Positions 1-8,037 of a DNA stretch of 14,768 bases are shown piece by piece (position 1 is the stretch's first letter; each line of letters opens with the position of its first letter). The notes below the pieces were generated by a model. The model was not told the origin of the DNA and made no database searches. It saw nothing but the letters and a program-made list of their open reading frames with translations. The position numbers and the translations under genes are program-made. Source of the stretch: Candidatus Auribacterota bacterium (GTDB lineage: Bacteria; Auribacterota; JAFGBW01); assembly GCA_016932965.1 (NCBI GenBank), contig JAFGBW010000229.1, positions 1 to 14,768 of the forward strand, read 5' to 3'.

Positions 1-2
1 AT

Positions 3-557
3 CCCCTGCTTTTCAAAAAATGCGGCCGGAATGTGGTATTTGGTTCTCATATCGTTCTGAGGCATCCCCATAAAATCGAAATAGGGGATTCGGTCATGAT
101 CGATTCCAACTGTCTTTTGGACGCCAAGGGTGAAAACAACAAGGGTATCATCATTGGAAACGGGGTATTCATCGGCAGAAATACCATATTGAGCTGCAAG
201 AACGGCGACATCGTCCTGGAAGAGAATGTGAATATCGGGGCTAACTCCTATATTTTTTCCGGCAGTACCGTGATTTTAAGAAAAAATACGCTGGTGGCGG
301 CTTATTGTTATTTCATAGGCGGAGACCATGAGCTGACAGACCCGGACAAATCCTTTCTGGAACAGCCCCAGGTGTCAAAAGGAATCGAAACAGGGGAAAA
401 CTGCTGGTTCGGAGCCGGAGTAAAGATACAAGACGGCGCCAAAATCGGCAAAGGATCTGTCATCGGCACCGGCGCGGTGGTGACAAAAAACATCCCGGCT
501 TATTCCGTCGCTGTCGGCCTTCCGGCCAGGGTCGTGAGTGACCGGAAACCAAAATGA
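3..557 (+). CDS. Hexapeptide-repeat acyltransferase (LbH fold), 5' end outside window
   Basis: Probable O- or N-acyl(acetyl)transferase of the left-handed beta-helix family (WbbJ/LacA/DapH-like), cytoplasmic, usually acetylating a sugar in surface polysaccharide synthesis. The reading frame is open to the window edge and the residues before the first GTG (position 33) read PLLFKKCGRNVVFG, which is normal family sequence, so the GTG is internal and the gene starts upstream. Hexapeptide turns are visible throughout (for example IIIGNGVFIGRNT and VKIQDGAKIGKGSVIGTGAVV). GGDHE near position 320 holds the likely catalytic histidine, and the C-terminus has the family ending IPAYSVAVGLPARVV. The TGA stop overlaps an ATG of the next frame (ATGA), which suggests co-transcription with the lipoprotein gene. 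The acceptor cannot be told from sequence. Confidence 0.88.
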   Translation, partial: PLLFKKCGRNVVFGSHIVLRHPHKIEIGDSVMIDSNCLLDAKGENNKGIIIGNGVFIGRNTILSCKNGDIVLEENVNIGANSYIFSGSTVILRKNTLVAAYCYFIGGDHELTDPDKSFLEQPQVSKGIETGENCWFGAGVKIQDGAKIGKGSVIGTGAVVTKNIPAYSVAVGLPARVVSDRKPK

Positions 558-598
558 ATACGAAAAATAAAAAGGATTCAATCATAAAGGAAACAAAA

Positions 599-1366
599 AT
601 GAAAACAGGTAAAGATTGGTTCATCATCTCTTTCATTCTTTCTTTGGTATTTATTACCGGGTGTGCCGTCACCGGATCGACTTCCTCCTTTGTGTTAAAA
701 CCCGGAGCCGCTATGGCGGATTCCAGGGCTGCCAAAATAAATGTTTCATCTGTTGAACTGGAAAAAGACGCAAGCCGTCTTGAGAATGTGGGAGTTTTTT
801 CCTGGGGAAAATATGACAGTAAGGATGTGGGGATTTTTTCAAAATCGCTTAAGGATTCCATGGCCGGAGCCCAGAGTGCCCAAAAAATCGAGGCCGGCAA
901 AATATTAAATGTTTACGTTATCATCAGGACTTTCATGGTGGCTTCCAGCAACACCGGCGGGGCGGCTCTTGCCTGCGTTGCATGGGCGGCAGCGGATACG
1001 GACAACAATCTGATTTATCATGAGCAGTTTTATGCCTCTGATTCAGTGAAATTAATCGGGACCCTCGGCGGATTGAAAAACGGTCTGAACAAAGCCATTG
1101 CCAGAAGGATCGTAGAAACATCCCTCAAACTTGCGGACCTGGACAGGACCCAAGCCGTTGAAGAGCAGCCTTTCGAAAAAACCTACGGCTCGTTTGATAA
1201 AGCCACGGAACGTCTTCCGAAACAAATGACCAGTATGTACCAGAACAATTTTGTTTTTGGAAATCCATACCATGTTACTGCAACACTCTCATCAGGAATT
1301 GCATGGAACTGGAGCGAACATCCGGATAATGTGAACTGGGAAGAATATCTCAATAAAAATCAGTAA
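599..1366 (+). CDS. Envelope lipoprotein of unknown function
   Basis: About 255 residues beginning MKTGKDWFIISFILSLVFITGC: a basic N-region, a hydrophobic core and the lipobox ITGC, with lipidation expected at Cys22, so it should be membrane-anchored in the periplasm. I chose the ATG at 599 because AAGGA lies about 8 bases before it and because it puts the signal peptide at the very N-terminus. An ATG at 554 overlaps the upstream stop and would add 15 mostly charged residues before the signal, giving 270. The mature part alternates hydrophobic strands and helices (VGVFSWGKY, KILNVYVIIRTF, NLIYHEQFYAS). This topology recalls uncharacterised lipoprotein families such as DUF4410, but I cannot confirm membership. 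Downstream of the acyltransferase it may serve polysaccharide export or assembly; that is inference from position. Confidence 0.75.
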   Translation: MKTGKDWFIISFILSLVFITGCAVTGSTSSFVLKPGAAMADSRAAKINVSSVELEKDASRLENVGVFSWGKYDSKDVGIFSKSLKDSMAGAQSAQKIEAGKILNVYVIIRTFMVASSNTGGAALACVAWAAADTDNNLIYHEQFYASDSVKLIGTLGGLKNGLNKAIARRIVETSLKLADLDRTQAVEEQPFEKTYGSFDKATERLPKQMTSMYQNNFVFGNPYHVTATLSSGIAWNWSEHPDNVNWEEYLNKNQ

Positions 1367-1440
1367 CCCTTTCCCGTATTCAGAAGTTCCGGTTTCTTTT
1401 CATCCAATGGATAATGCGGATTCTATCCTGAGAATTCATT

Positions 1441-1481
1441 CTTTTTAAAACAACTCCCGCAGAGGCGCAGAGGAAAAATAA
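1441..1481 (+). repeat. CGCAGAGGCGCAGAG-type degenerate repeat, copy 1
   Basis: The core CTCCCGCAGAGGCGCAGAG is preceded by CTTTTTAAAACAA. The same flank-plus-core pattern (TTTTTAAACGACT then CAGAGGCGCTGAG) recurs at 4863-4894, and looser copies lie at 3721, 8038 and 10168. This is the cleanest copy in the window. Confidence 0.7.
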
Positions 1482-1599
1482 TTTTTACTGTGTAAGGACA
1501 TGGAGGGAAAAACCGGATCGTCCTCTGTTCTTCCGCTTTTCTATCGGCTGAAAGCTTCTATAAACCCGGCCATTTTGAAGATCTGCCAATTCTCTTATT

Positions 1600-1622
1600 C
1601 TCCCCTTTTTTCAAAAAGGGAG
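1600..1622. repeat. Short inverted repeat, possible weak terminator
   Basis: CTCCC(C)TTTTT pairs with AAAAAGGGAG around a tiny loop, with one bulged C. It lies 230 bases after the lipoprotein stop and just before the promoter of the methyltransferase-like gene, so it could insulate that promoter. The T-run after it is poor, so a terminator role is weakly supported. Confidence 0.4.
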
Positions 1623-1645
1623 TATCTTTTATTGATTCCATTCTA

Positions 1646-1674
1646 TTGACATATTTTAAATTATAGAGTATCAA
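1646..1674 (+). promoter_or_regulatory. Sigma-70-type promoter for the 650-residue exported protein
   Basis: A perfect -35 box TTGACA (1646-1651) is followed after exactly 17 bases by TATCAA (1669-1674), a 4-of-6 match to the -10 consensus, in very AT-rich DNA. Transcription would start near 1681, giving a short leader of about 16 bases before the ATG at 1697. That would place the GAGAGG ribosome-binding candidate (1679-1684) at or just across the RNA 5' end, so the true -10 may lie slightly upstream. Confidence 0.5.
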
Positions 1675-1696
1675 TAATGAGAGGCAGTTTAACTCC

Positions 1697-3649
1697 ATGA
1701 AGTTGAATATCGTTAGAACGATGATCCTATTATCTGTATTCTGCATCTGTCCATCCAGCCATGGATCGGCCATCAATCACAGCCTGGGACCTTTATCGGA
1801 CTTTGCGAAAACAGGTTCAGATGTCGCAGAAACATCCAATTCTTTACTTGCCGAACAGCAGACCAGAGCATTACTAAATATTTTTCTGGTTCAATTAAAC
1901 ACTGTCGCCCTGAAGAAACATCATGAAGACATCAGCAAAGTGATAGGGATTCTTCAATGTGAATCGCATGAAAGAATGCTGTCCAGTATTGCCCAGTACG
2001 AAAATGCTGAATCAATGACTGAATCAATGAAAAAAATCAGGGAACTGGTTGCTGAAAGACAATTGAATCCCTTATCCGCTCCGGATATTTTGGTTTTCTG
2101 GCCCGTTCTTATTGAATTGATAAATAAGACGAATGATCATGATGATTATCATCTTGTGACTGATTTTATCGAACTCAATCAAAACCGCCTTGGTGCAGAT
2201 GCAATCGGACAATTGGACTGGAAAAGTTATTTAAGAGACTATGCTTATACAAGTTTTTTTGGATTCATGATGGATGGAGATGTCCGTCTTATCACGCCGG
2301 ATTATCATAAACATGCACGTTCCATTGAAGACGTTATATTTTATTTACACATCCTGACTTTGACCAAATTGATATCGGACGGGCCAAGAACCCCTCTTTC
2401 CCTTTTCAGGACAAATTATCTGGATGACGTTGTGCGTTATGTGCGGCGGATTATGGATGATCTGGGTTCAGATCCGTCAAAAATAGAAACCATCAAAAAA
2501 GAACTCGACGTATTGGTTCCGGCAGGAAGCCCAAAAAGAATCTATCTGCAATTCATCAGCGATATTTTTGACATAACTCTTGCAAACAGGACGCCGGATG
2601 AAAAAACAGAAGGAGAACAGTTGGAAATACCTGAAAGATTAATTGAATTAACAACAGCTGAAAAAGCTGCAAACGTGATAAAAAACTTTTCATCCGTATG
2701 GAGTGTAACCGGCCTGCCTTCCAGATGGGGATTGAATCAATATTTCACCGATACCCGATTTTCACGCGGTGTCTTTACCCCGTTTGTCGATGCGTTATGC
2801 ACCGATACATCATTCTATATTGATTTGTTCAGGATTTGTTACCGGAGGGATCTAAGAGGACTTTCTCAGGTTCCTATTTTGGCTTACATGTTCGAGCACA
2901 TTTATCCCGGTATATTTCCTGACGGAGAAGATTATCAAATTCTTCCGGGTTCCAACGGGCATCTCTATTTTTGGTGCAAATACCTTGTTGAACAAAGACG
3001 AGACGTTTTATATGGGCTTTTTGCCACATTCACCAGTCCTGTAGTCAGGACGGACCTGGATTTAGGTCCTCATGAAGACCCTTATCAGGCTAAACGAGCC
3101 TATAAAGAACACGTGGTGGATTTTATGGGTGATTTTTTTGAAAGGGCCAGAGTTTCAGGGACTTTGGAGGAAAATCCCTTGATCACAGAAATCGGGGTCA
3201 GCACAGGACATAGTTGCCAGCATTATCTGAAAGAAGCCAAAAGAACTTATCCGCACGTTTTATTCAGAGGAACAGATATTGTCCATTATCCTGATTCTGT
3301 TTTAAAAGATGATGAATTCATTTTGCACGATATTTTGTCTTCCCCGCTGCCTTTGCGGCCTGATGTTATTGTTTTTGTGAATGTTAACGTCCATTTGTCT
3401 CCTGGTCATTTTGATACACAGAAGATCAGTGGAGGCGGCAGAGAGAAGGCGTGGAAAAATATTTTATCTTCTGCAAAGGAAGGGACTGTTATTATTTCAG
3501 GCACAGATGAATTTGAATACTGGATCGTTGAAAACAGAAGGCTTGTTCAAGTTCAAAACGCTGAGGAAGCGATAGAAAGAATTGCCGGAATCAGATTACA
3601 ACACAGGACGATCTCCACTCCGGTTTCACCACACTCACGTGCAAGCTAA
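1697..3649 (+). CDS. Exported protein with C-terminal SAM-methyltransferase-like domain
   Basis: A 650-residue protein. Residues 1-25 look like a Sec signal peptide (K3 and R7, hydrophobic core TMILLSVFCIC, cleavage after GSA at 25). Residues about 40-480 are mostly helical and I do not recognise them. Residues about 490-640 look like a class I SAM methyltransferase, closest in style to CheR: glycine loop EIGVSTGH (498-505), acidic end of strand 2 in RGTDIV (D527), and DVIVFVNVNVHLS (from D556), where CheR enzymes have a similar strand with an Asn. ATG 1697 is the first start after an in-frame stop; GAGAGG lies about 12 bases upstream. SAM is not expected outside the cytoplasm, so an exported methyltransferase domain is odd: the domain may be catalytically dead or repurposed, or the leader may be an uncleaved anchor. 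It stands alone, with its own promoter. Confidence 0.8.
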   Translation: MKLNIVRTMILLSVFCICPSSHGSAINHSLGPLSDFAKTGSDVAETSNSLLAEQQTRALLNIFLVQLNTVALKKHHEDISKVIGILQCESHERMLSSIAQYENAESMTESMKKIRELVAERQLNPLSAPDILVFWPVLIELINKTNDHDDYHLVTDFIELNQNRLGADAIGQLDWKSYLRDYAYTSFFGFMMDGDVRLITPDYHKHARSIEDVIFYLHILTLTKLISDGPRTPLSLFRTNYLDDVVRYVRRIMDDLGSDPSKIETIKKELDVLVPAGSPKRIYLQFISDIFDITLANRTPDEKTEGEQLEIPERLIELTTAEKAANVIKNFSSVWSVTGLPSRWGLNQYFTDTRFSRGVFTPFVDALCTDTSFYIDLFRICYRRDLRGLSQVPILAYMFEHIYPGIFPDGEDYQILPGSNGHLYFWCKYLVEQRRDVLYGLFATFTSPVVRTDLDLGPHEDPYQAKRAYKEHVVDFMGDFFERARVSGTLEENPLITEIGVSTGHSCQHYLKEAKRTYPHVLFRGTDIVHYPDSVLKDDEFILHDILSSPLPLRPDVIVFVNVNVHLSPGHFDTQKISGGGREKAWKNILSSAKEGTVIISGTDEFEYWIVENRRLVQVQNAEEAIERIAGIRLQHRTISTPVSPHSRAS

Positions 3650-3720
3650 ATTTTTTGCTTTGCAAGGAAAAAGGACAGCCATAAATCAGAAATGGCAAGT
3701 GTTTAAGGAGAGGCTTTTTT

Positions 3721-3748
3721 ACAGTTCCCAGAGTGGCGCAGAGAAAAA
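3721..3748 (+). repeat. CGCAGAGG-type degenerate repeat, copy 2
   Basis: AGTTCCCAGAGTGGCGCAGAG is a diverged copy of the CTCCCGCAGAGGCGCAGAG core. It is the first module of a composite repeat that continues to 3840. Confidence 0.55.
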
Positions 3749-3850
3749 ACATCAAATTGAGAATTAAGAATTGAGGATGGTTGTTGGTGGATAGAGAAAG
3801 GGAAAAGAGATTAAAATGACATTTTGACACCGTCCCCCTATTCCCTGCAG
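3749..3850 (+). repeat. Composite intergenic repeat, second and third modules
   Basis: Downstream of repeat copy 2 come an A-rich near-tandem segment (ATTGAGAATTAAGAATTGAG), then GGTTGTTGGTGGATAGAGAAAGGG, then TTGACACCGTCCCCC (3824-3838). The same order of modules on the same strand recurs after 10168, and partly after 4871 and 6809. It fills the gap between two convergent genes. No ORF with coding character is present. Confidence 0.55.
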
Positions 3851-3852
3851 GA

Positions 3853-4683
3853 TCAATCACGGGCCGCATTTTTATGAATGATATTTCTATAGGGATAGGG
3901 GATCTCAATCCCCTGTTTATTAAAACGTTCCTTGATGGATTGATTCAGGTCGCAAATCATGTCAAAGGCTTCTGTGTGATTGCGGGCCCAGACCCATGCC
4001 CGCAGGTTGACGGAGGATTCTCCAAACCCCACTATCCTCACCTTGACGGGGGACAGGCCTTTCTTTTTCTCTTCTTTTGTACGGTTGTCAAAAAAATCCG
4101 GATGCTTCATCACCTCTTCTTCAATGATTTTCATGGCCTTGTTGTGGTCGGAATCATAGCCGATGCCGATTTCAAAAAACTTGCATATGGTTTCATCCAC
4201 AATATTGGCGTTTTCGATGACTTCCGTGCTGACAATGGCATTGGGAATGATGATCCTCTTGTTTTCAAATGTCTTGATGATGGTATGCCTCAGAGTGATA
4301 TCCTCGATCGTACCGATGATATCTTTCCCGATGAATTTGACCTTGTCTCCGATGCTGAACGGCTTGAAGATGGCTATAAAAAAGGCGCTGATGATGTTTG
4401 CCAGTGCATGCTGAGCCGCAAATCCGATGACAATTGCGATCACTCCCGAGCTGGCAAGGATGGATCCTGTCAGATGGCGAAGAGGCGGAATGACGTAAAT
4501 GCACAGCAGCCCTCCCAGAAAGTAAACCACCCCGAAAAGCAGGTAGGCATAAAATCTCAGCGGATTCCATGTGCCGCTGTCCAGCCGGCTGTTTTTGAAT
4601 ATGAATTTTCTAAGCAAGACAACCGAAAACCGCGTGCTGAACACGATCAATAACACAAGAAAAAATTTCTGAGTCATCTCCAT
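3853..4683 (-). CDS. MscS-family mechanosensitive ion channel
   Basis: A 276-residue small-conductance mechanosensitive channel of the inner membrane, which would release solutes on hypo-osmotic shock. Three membrane segments fit the minimal MscS plan: about 4-24, 43-65 and the pore helix 74-106, which reads SSGVIAIVIGFAAQHALANI and then KPFSIGDKV (107-115), the family's signature at the start of the beta domain. The beta domain follows (GTIEDITLRHTII, KRIIIPNAIV), then the alpha/beta C-terminal domain ending with KERFNKQGIEIPYPYR, typical of the family. Length is close to E. coli MscS (286). The start is the ATG at 4683; the best purine run (AAGGGA) is rather far upstream, so a weak ribosome site is likely. 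It has no operon partner. Confidence 0.93.
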   Translation of the reverse strand: MEMTQKFFLVLLIVFSTRFSVVLLRKFIFKNSRLDSGTWNPLRFYAYLLFGVVYFLGGLLCIYVIPPLRHLTGSILASSGVIAIVIGFAAQHALANIISAFFIAIFKPFSIGDKVKFIGKDIIGTIEDITLRHTIIKTFENKRIIIPNAIVSTEVIENANIVDETICKFFEIGIGYDSDHNKAMKIIEEEVMKHPDFFDNRTKEEKKKGLSPVKVRIVGFGESSVNLRAWVWARNHTEAFDMICDLNQSIKERFNKQGIEIPYPYRNIIHKNAARD

Positions 4684-4862
4684 TAAAATCTGTTTATCCC
4701 TTCATTTATGATTCCAATTATATCAATGCATTTTCATCCGGTTTTGTCCCTTCCGCCGGAAACAAAAACGCCTGTATTTGAGAATAAATCGAAAAAGGTG
4801 ATGGAATTTAGAATGAAGAAGGAAAAATGGGAAGTTAAATTTTCATCAGGGATGAAAAATCA

Positions 4863-4962
4863 TTTTTAAACGACTGCCTCAGAGGCGCTGAGAGATAATG
4901 ATGAATAGTGAATAAGAAAGAGTTCATGGTTGCTGGTTTTTGGTTGTTAGTTGAATTCGCCG
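4863..4962 (+). repeat. CGCAGAGG-type repeat copy 3 with following composite modules
   Basis: TTTTTAAACGACTGCCTCAG then AGGCGCTGAGAG (to about 4894) matches copy 1 including its A/T flank. It is followed by GATGAATAGTGAATAAG (4899-4915) and TTCATGGTTGCTGG with TTGGTTGTTAGTTGAATTC. This is the same module order as at 3721 and 10168. Confidence 0.6.
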
Positions 4963-4983
4963 GGGTTAATGAACATCCTCTCA

Positions 4984-5022
4984 TCATTCACCATTTACCA
5001 GTCACCAATCACCAATTAATGA
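4984..5022 (+). repeat. CACCAATCACC-type degenerate repeat, copy 1
   Basis: A run of near-tandem CACC/CATT units (TTCACCATTTACCAGTCACC then AATCACCAATTAATGAA). The 15-base string AGTCACCAATCACCA (5000-5014) is repeated exactly at 10063-10077. Confidence 0.55.
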
Positions 5023-5041
5023 AAATGGCGGCCAAGGCATT

Positions 5042-5635
5042 CTAGAAATGGGTGTTTAGCTGGATTTGCCTCATTATATTCCAAATAGGTTGATCTTCTT
5101 TCCATTTATCGGATGGGGTACCGAAGGTGAAAATATAGATGGTACCCGTTTTGTCATTGGCAAAGATGGTATGATGAACCGTGTATTGTTGAGTGATTCC
5201 GCGCACGGTCATTGTTTGTTCCACTGTAATTCCACATCGCTTAATCCCTTCTGCAAGTTCAACAAAGTCGAATAACTGAATCTGCCTGGCTGATTTTTGT
5301 TTCTGGTCGATGAAATAAGCGGCATAAAGTGTCGGTTGAACATGGGTTTTCGTTTTGACATCCCGAACGACGTTCAAGGTCAGTCCTGTATGAAATCCTT
5401 CTTCCGGCGTTTCTCTGGTGAGTCTGAAAACATAAGTGCCATCCCTGTATATCGGTTCACAAACATACCAGCCATCCGGTTTGAGGATGGAAACGGAAAC
5501 AGCGGGCGCTTCGCACCATGAATATCCTTCGGGGGCTATAGAACGTTCTGCCCGGGATATTTTTTCCTTGTCCTGTTCTGATGCAAAAACCGAGACGGCC
5601 AAAGACAGGGACATCAATACGCTCATCATTTTCAT
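5042..5635 (-). CDS. Secreted protein of unknown function
   Basis: A 197-residue protein with a short Sec signal peptide (MKMMSVLMSLSLAVSVFA, cleavage before SEQ). The mature part has one globular domain: KPDGWYV, TYVFRLTRE, FHTGLTLNVVRDV, a helix ending in FDFVE, then IKRCGITVEQTMTVRG, YTVHHTIFAND, GTIYIFTFGTPSDKW and a C-terminal helix. A hydrophobic KPDGW strand, a TGLTLNVV strand and a late TIYIFTFGTPSDKW strand recall the PsbP/Mog1-like fold of small exported proteins, but this is pattern resemblance only. AGGA lies about 8 bases before the ATG, a good ribosome site. Two cysteines remain in the mature chain. It is separated from both neighbours by more than 200 bases, so it is probably transcribed alone. 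Confidence 0.72.
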   Translation of the reverse strand: MKMMSVLMSLSLAVSVFASEQDKEKISRAERSIAPEGYSWCEAPAVSVSILKPDGWYVCEPIYRDGTYVFRLTRETPEEGFHTGLTLNVVRDVKTKTHVQPTLYAAYFIDQKQKSARQIQLFDFVELAEGIKRCGITVEQTMTVRGITQQYTVHHTIFANDKTGTIYIFTFGTPSDKWKEDQPIWNIMRQIQLNTHF

Positions 5636-5853
5636 TTTGTATTCCTGTTATGTATTCTGCTTTTTTATTTGAAAGTTCATCCGAAATTCTCTTATTAACA
5701 TAATATAATCTGACAAATCAAAATCATTGAATTCATTTAAACTCATTATTCTGGCTTCCGCATCCAGATAAGAGGCAGAAAAGGCAGAAATTTTTTCATC
5801 TTATTGTTTTTTCCCAACATCAGCTTCACGGGAGAGGGTGAGAATACGAGTCA

Positions 5854-6663
5854 TCAGGATGGTTTTTCATCCCAACGCTGGATTTTTTCACCAAAAATAT
5901 GATTGCCATAATATTCATTTTTACGGTTACGGGGGTATTTTCTAAAATCAATATAAGGTTTTTTACACAAAGGACACAAAAAAGAATTCAAATAATGAAA
6001 AGTCCCATTACATATCGAACACCGAGGAAGTTTTGATTCAAGCCTGTTTAAACCATCCGGATCCGTTTCACTGAGCTGGGCGGGGACGTCTTTAATATAA
6101 GAGCTGACCACAAGAGTATGAGGATAATCGCTGCAGTAAAAATACTGGACATCACTAAAACCGGCATGAAATGACTGCAGGTGAAAACTCTTACGGCAGT
6201 AATCACAGATGCAGATACAGGAAACATTCCCGGGGGTTACTCTCCCTGGAAAATGGAATCCCCGTTCAAACAGACCTTTTCCGATGAATTCTTCTGGTTT
6301 GACTTTTCCTTCTGGCAGGAAAAACGGCTGGAACCGGATCCCGCTGATTTTATGTTCACGATAAAGTTTTGCTGAATCGCCGGCATGAGAAGTGGTTGAT
6401 ATGAGACAATCCGCCTGCACTGCAAAATTATCCTGAATTCTTATTGAAAAATGGACATACCGGGAATCTGTTACAGAATCGGAAAAATCATATTCATATT
6501 CAAGACCGGAACTATCAATCAATTTAAAAACAGCGGAATGATTCCTGATTTTTACAGCGGATAATTTTTCAGATGGAAGATTTTTCAGATAAAAAGTCTC
6601 GATAAGACCATCATTGACAAACGCCCTTAAAATTTCCTTATTTTTTTTAAGGAAAAACATCAT
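5854..6663 (-). CDS. Cysteine-rich zinc-ribbon protein of unknown function
   Basis: A 269-residue protein without signal peptide or membrane segment, so probably cytoplasmic. Residues 1-145 form a beta-rich domain I do not recognise. Two metal-binding clusters follow. The first is crowded: C149, C151, C153, C156 (CICICDYC), with histidines at 161 and 166 and C177. The second is a textbook zinc ribbon, C215-x2-C218 and C230-x2-C233, near the C-terminus. The ribbon could bind nucleic acid or protein, but nothing else indicates a role. Start: ATG codons at 6663 and 6660 are adjacent; the only upstream purine signal is GGGG, so either is possible. It sits between two genes for secreted unknown proteins on the same strand, with spacers of about 210 bases on both sides. 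Confidence 0.72.
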   Translation of the reverse strand: MMFFLKKNKEILRAFVNDGLIETFYLKNLPSEKLSAVKIRNHSAVFKLIDSSGLEYEYDFSDSVTDSRYVHFSIRIQDNFAVQADCLISTTSHAGDSAKLYREHKISGIRFQPFFLPEGKVKPEEFIGKGLFERGFHFPGRVTPGNVSCICICDYCRKSFHLQSFHAGFSDVQYFYCSDYPHTLVVSSYIKDVPAQLSETDPDGLNRLESKLPRCSICNGTFHYLNSFLCPLCKKPYIDFRKYPRNRKNEYYGNHIFGEKIQRWDEKPS

Positions 6664-6808
6664 TTATGCCCCGTATTTAGACCTTGTTGCATGTACCGTA
6701 TCAGGCAATGCGTTGGATGGGATTCCTGAAATTTATTTCGTTAACAGGCTATATGGATTCAATCCTGATTTTCTGGTGAATAGAGAACAAAGGAAGTAAA
6801 GGGGTGCA

Positions 6809-6870
6809 GGTTGATAGATGAAGAGGAAAAAGGGGTTGAATTGACTTATTTTCACGGCCCTTTATTCCTT
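6809..6870 (+). repeat. Composite intergenic repeat, terminal modules only
   Basis: GGTTGATAGATGAAGAGG, AAAAAGGGG, then TTGAATTGACTTATTTTCAC and GGCCCTTTATTCC. These line up with the last two modules of the composite at 3777-3850 (GATAGAGAAAGGG, TGACATTTTGACACCG, CCCCCTATTCC). There is no CGCAGAGG module before it. Confidence 0.4.
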
Positions 6871-6872
6871 AT

Positions 6873-7964
6873 TTATTTGAGCTTTGTCAGTGATATTTTC
6901 GCATAATCGATTGACTGAGAACTCCCGAATTCCCTGGACCATCCGTCTTTAAGGGGCATTTGTACGCAGGCCTGCAAAACCTGGACACCGGGGAATTCGA
7001 CGATACCGCCGTCGACGGCTTCTTTTCTGATTCCATCCACCCAATCCTTATAAGTCGGAGCAGCGTACTGTGCCTTGTTTTTTTCATAGGCGGCCTTGGC
7101 TCCTTCCTCGGATAAAACACATTTATAATCCACTGCAAAAAAATTATCGTTCGGCAAATGAAGCGAAACAGAATTGCCGGATTTTTTTCCGGAAACATTG
7201 AAGCTTTCTTTATTGATATAAGGCGTTTTATGTTTTTTGCCGTTTTGATCCGTATAGGATCCGGACAAGACACTGCATGTGAAAAGCCCTGCCGGCACGG
7301 AATGAGGTTCAAAATTTCTGAATTTTGCCGTGCCTGAACCTTTGCTGTATTGATTATTTTTTATTTCAAAATTGGCATCGATCTGCCAGTGAACCCTGAT
7401 TCCCCCGCAGATGAGACTGCCGAAGTAAAGCGTATCCCAGCCGATGATGGTCATTTTCCATTTTTCGATTTTTTCCCCTTTTAACGTCCATGTCATTGTC
7501 CCGGTGGTTTTAGAAGGCGCATGGGATATGTTCTGGACGACTTTTGCGCCGTTTTCCACGTTGATTTTGACGGGTTTATTCCCGCCCACCATTAATCCGG
7601 CGTTATCCAGAGGCACGGAACCGGCAGAGGTTTGCGCGACACCTGTAGTCAGCGAGCTTTTCGGGATGAATGTCAGCACACCATCTTTAATGTAACCGTC
7701 CAGAATCAGTTTTCCGTTTGAAAATACTCCCGTGGCCTTCAGGGTCATGGGTCCTTCCCCTTTTGCAGGACCGTTTCCCTTGGGAAGCGGAAATACGGCT
7801 TTGCCTTCCATGACGTTTTTCATTCCGTAGGTTGTCCAGGCTGCATGACATTCCAGAGTCCAGTTTTCATCAGAGGCACATAAACTGGAAGGAAAAGAAG
7901 AAAAATAAAGGATCAAAATTGAAAAAAAACGAATGACGGGATTCAATTTTCTCATTCCATGCAT
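6873..7964 (-). CDS. Secreted protein of unknown function (363 residues)
   Basis: It begins MHGMRKLNPVIRFFSILILYF, a Sec signal peptide with likely cleavage after SSLCA (residue 30), so it should be periplasmic or released. The mature part is rich in beta strands and glycine (KGEGPMTLKATGVFSNGKLILDGYIKDG-like stretches), with five scattered cysteines that could form disulfides. The last 60 residues are more helical (AKAAYEKNKAQYAAPTYKDW) and end SIDYAKISLTKLK. No catalytic motif is evident and I do not recognise the family. AAAGGAA lies about 10 bases before the ATG at 7964, which supports that start; an ATG three codons in is an alternative. It is followed by the zinc-ribbon gene on the same strand after about 210 bases with repeat sequence between, so co-transcription is uncertain. 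Confidence 0.72.
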   Translation of the reverse strand: MHGMRKLNPVIRFFSILILYFSSFPSSLCASDENWTLECHAAWTTYGMKNVMEGKAVFPLPKGNGPAKGEGPMTLKATGVFSNGKLILDGYIKDGVLTFIPKSSLTTGVAQTSAGSVPLDNAGLMVGGNKPVKINVENGAKVVQNISHAPSKTTGTMTWTLKGEKIEKWKMTIIGWDTLYFGSLICGGIRVHWQIDANFEIKNNQYSKGSGTAKFRNFEPHSVPAGLFTCSVLSGSYTDQNGKKHKTPYINKESFNVSGKKSGNSVSLHLPNDNFFAVDYKCVLSEEGAKAAYEKNKAQYAAPTYKDWVDGIRKEAVDGGIVEFPGVQVLQACVQMPLKDGWSREFGSSQSIDYAKISLTKLK

Positions 7965-8037
7965 TTTAATTAATTCCTTTCTCTTTGTAAACCAATAGCT
8001 GGATCCGGAAATGCCCGCAATCGCTCGCCAAAAAAAG

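Larger units (their letters stand above)
1367..1696. other. Intergenic region with repeat, hairpin and promoter
   Basis: I see no gene here. It holds one copy of the CGCAGAGG repeat (1451-1481), a short inverted repeat (1600-1622) and the promoter of the next gene (1646-1674). Confidence 0.7.
4684..5041. other. Intergenic region filled with repeats
   Basis: No gene is visible. The part next to the channel gene is AT-rich leader DNA; 4863-5020 is occupied by repeat modules described separately. Confidence 0.7.

Noticed and set aside
460-900. A 146-codon open frame on the minus strand
   Set aside because: It crosses antisense from the acyltransferase into the lipoprotein gene, both well supported on the plus strand.
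3874-4653. A 259-codon open frame on the plus strand
   Set aside because: It lies entirely antisense to the MscS gene, whose protein matches the family along its length; the plus-strand product has no family features.
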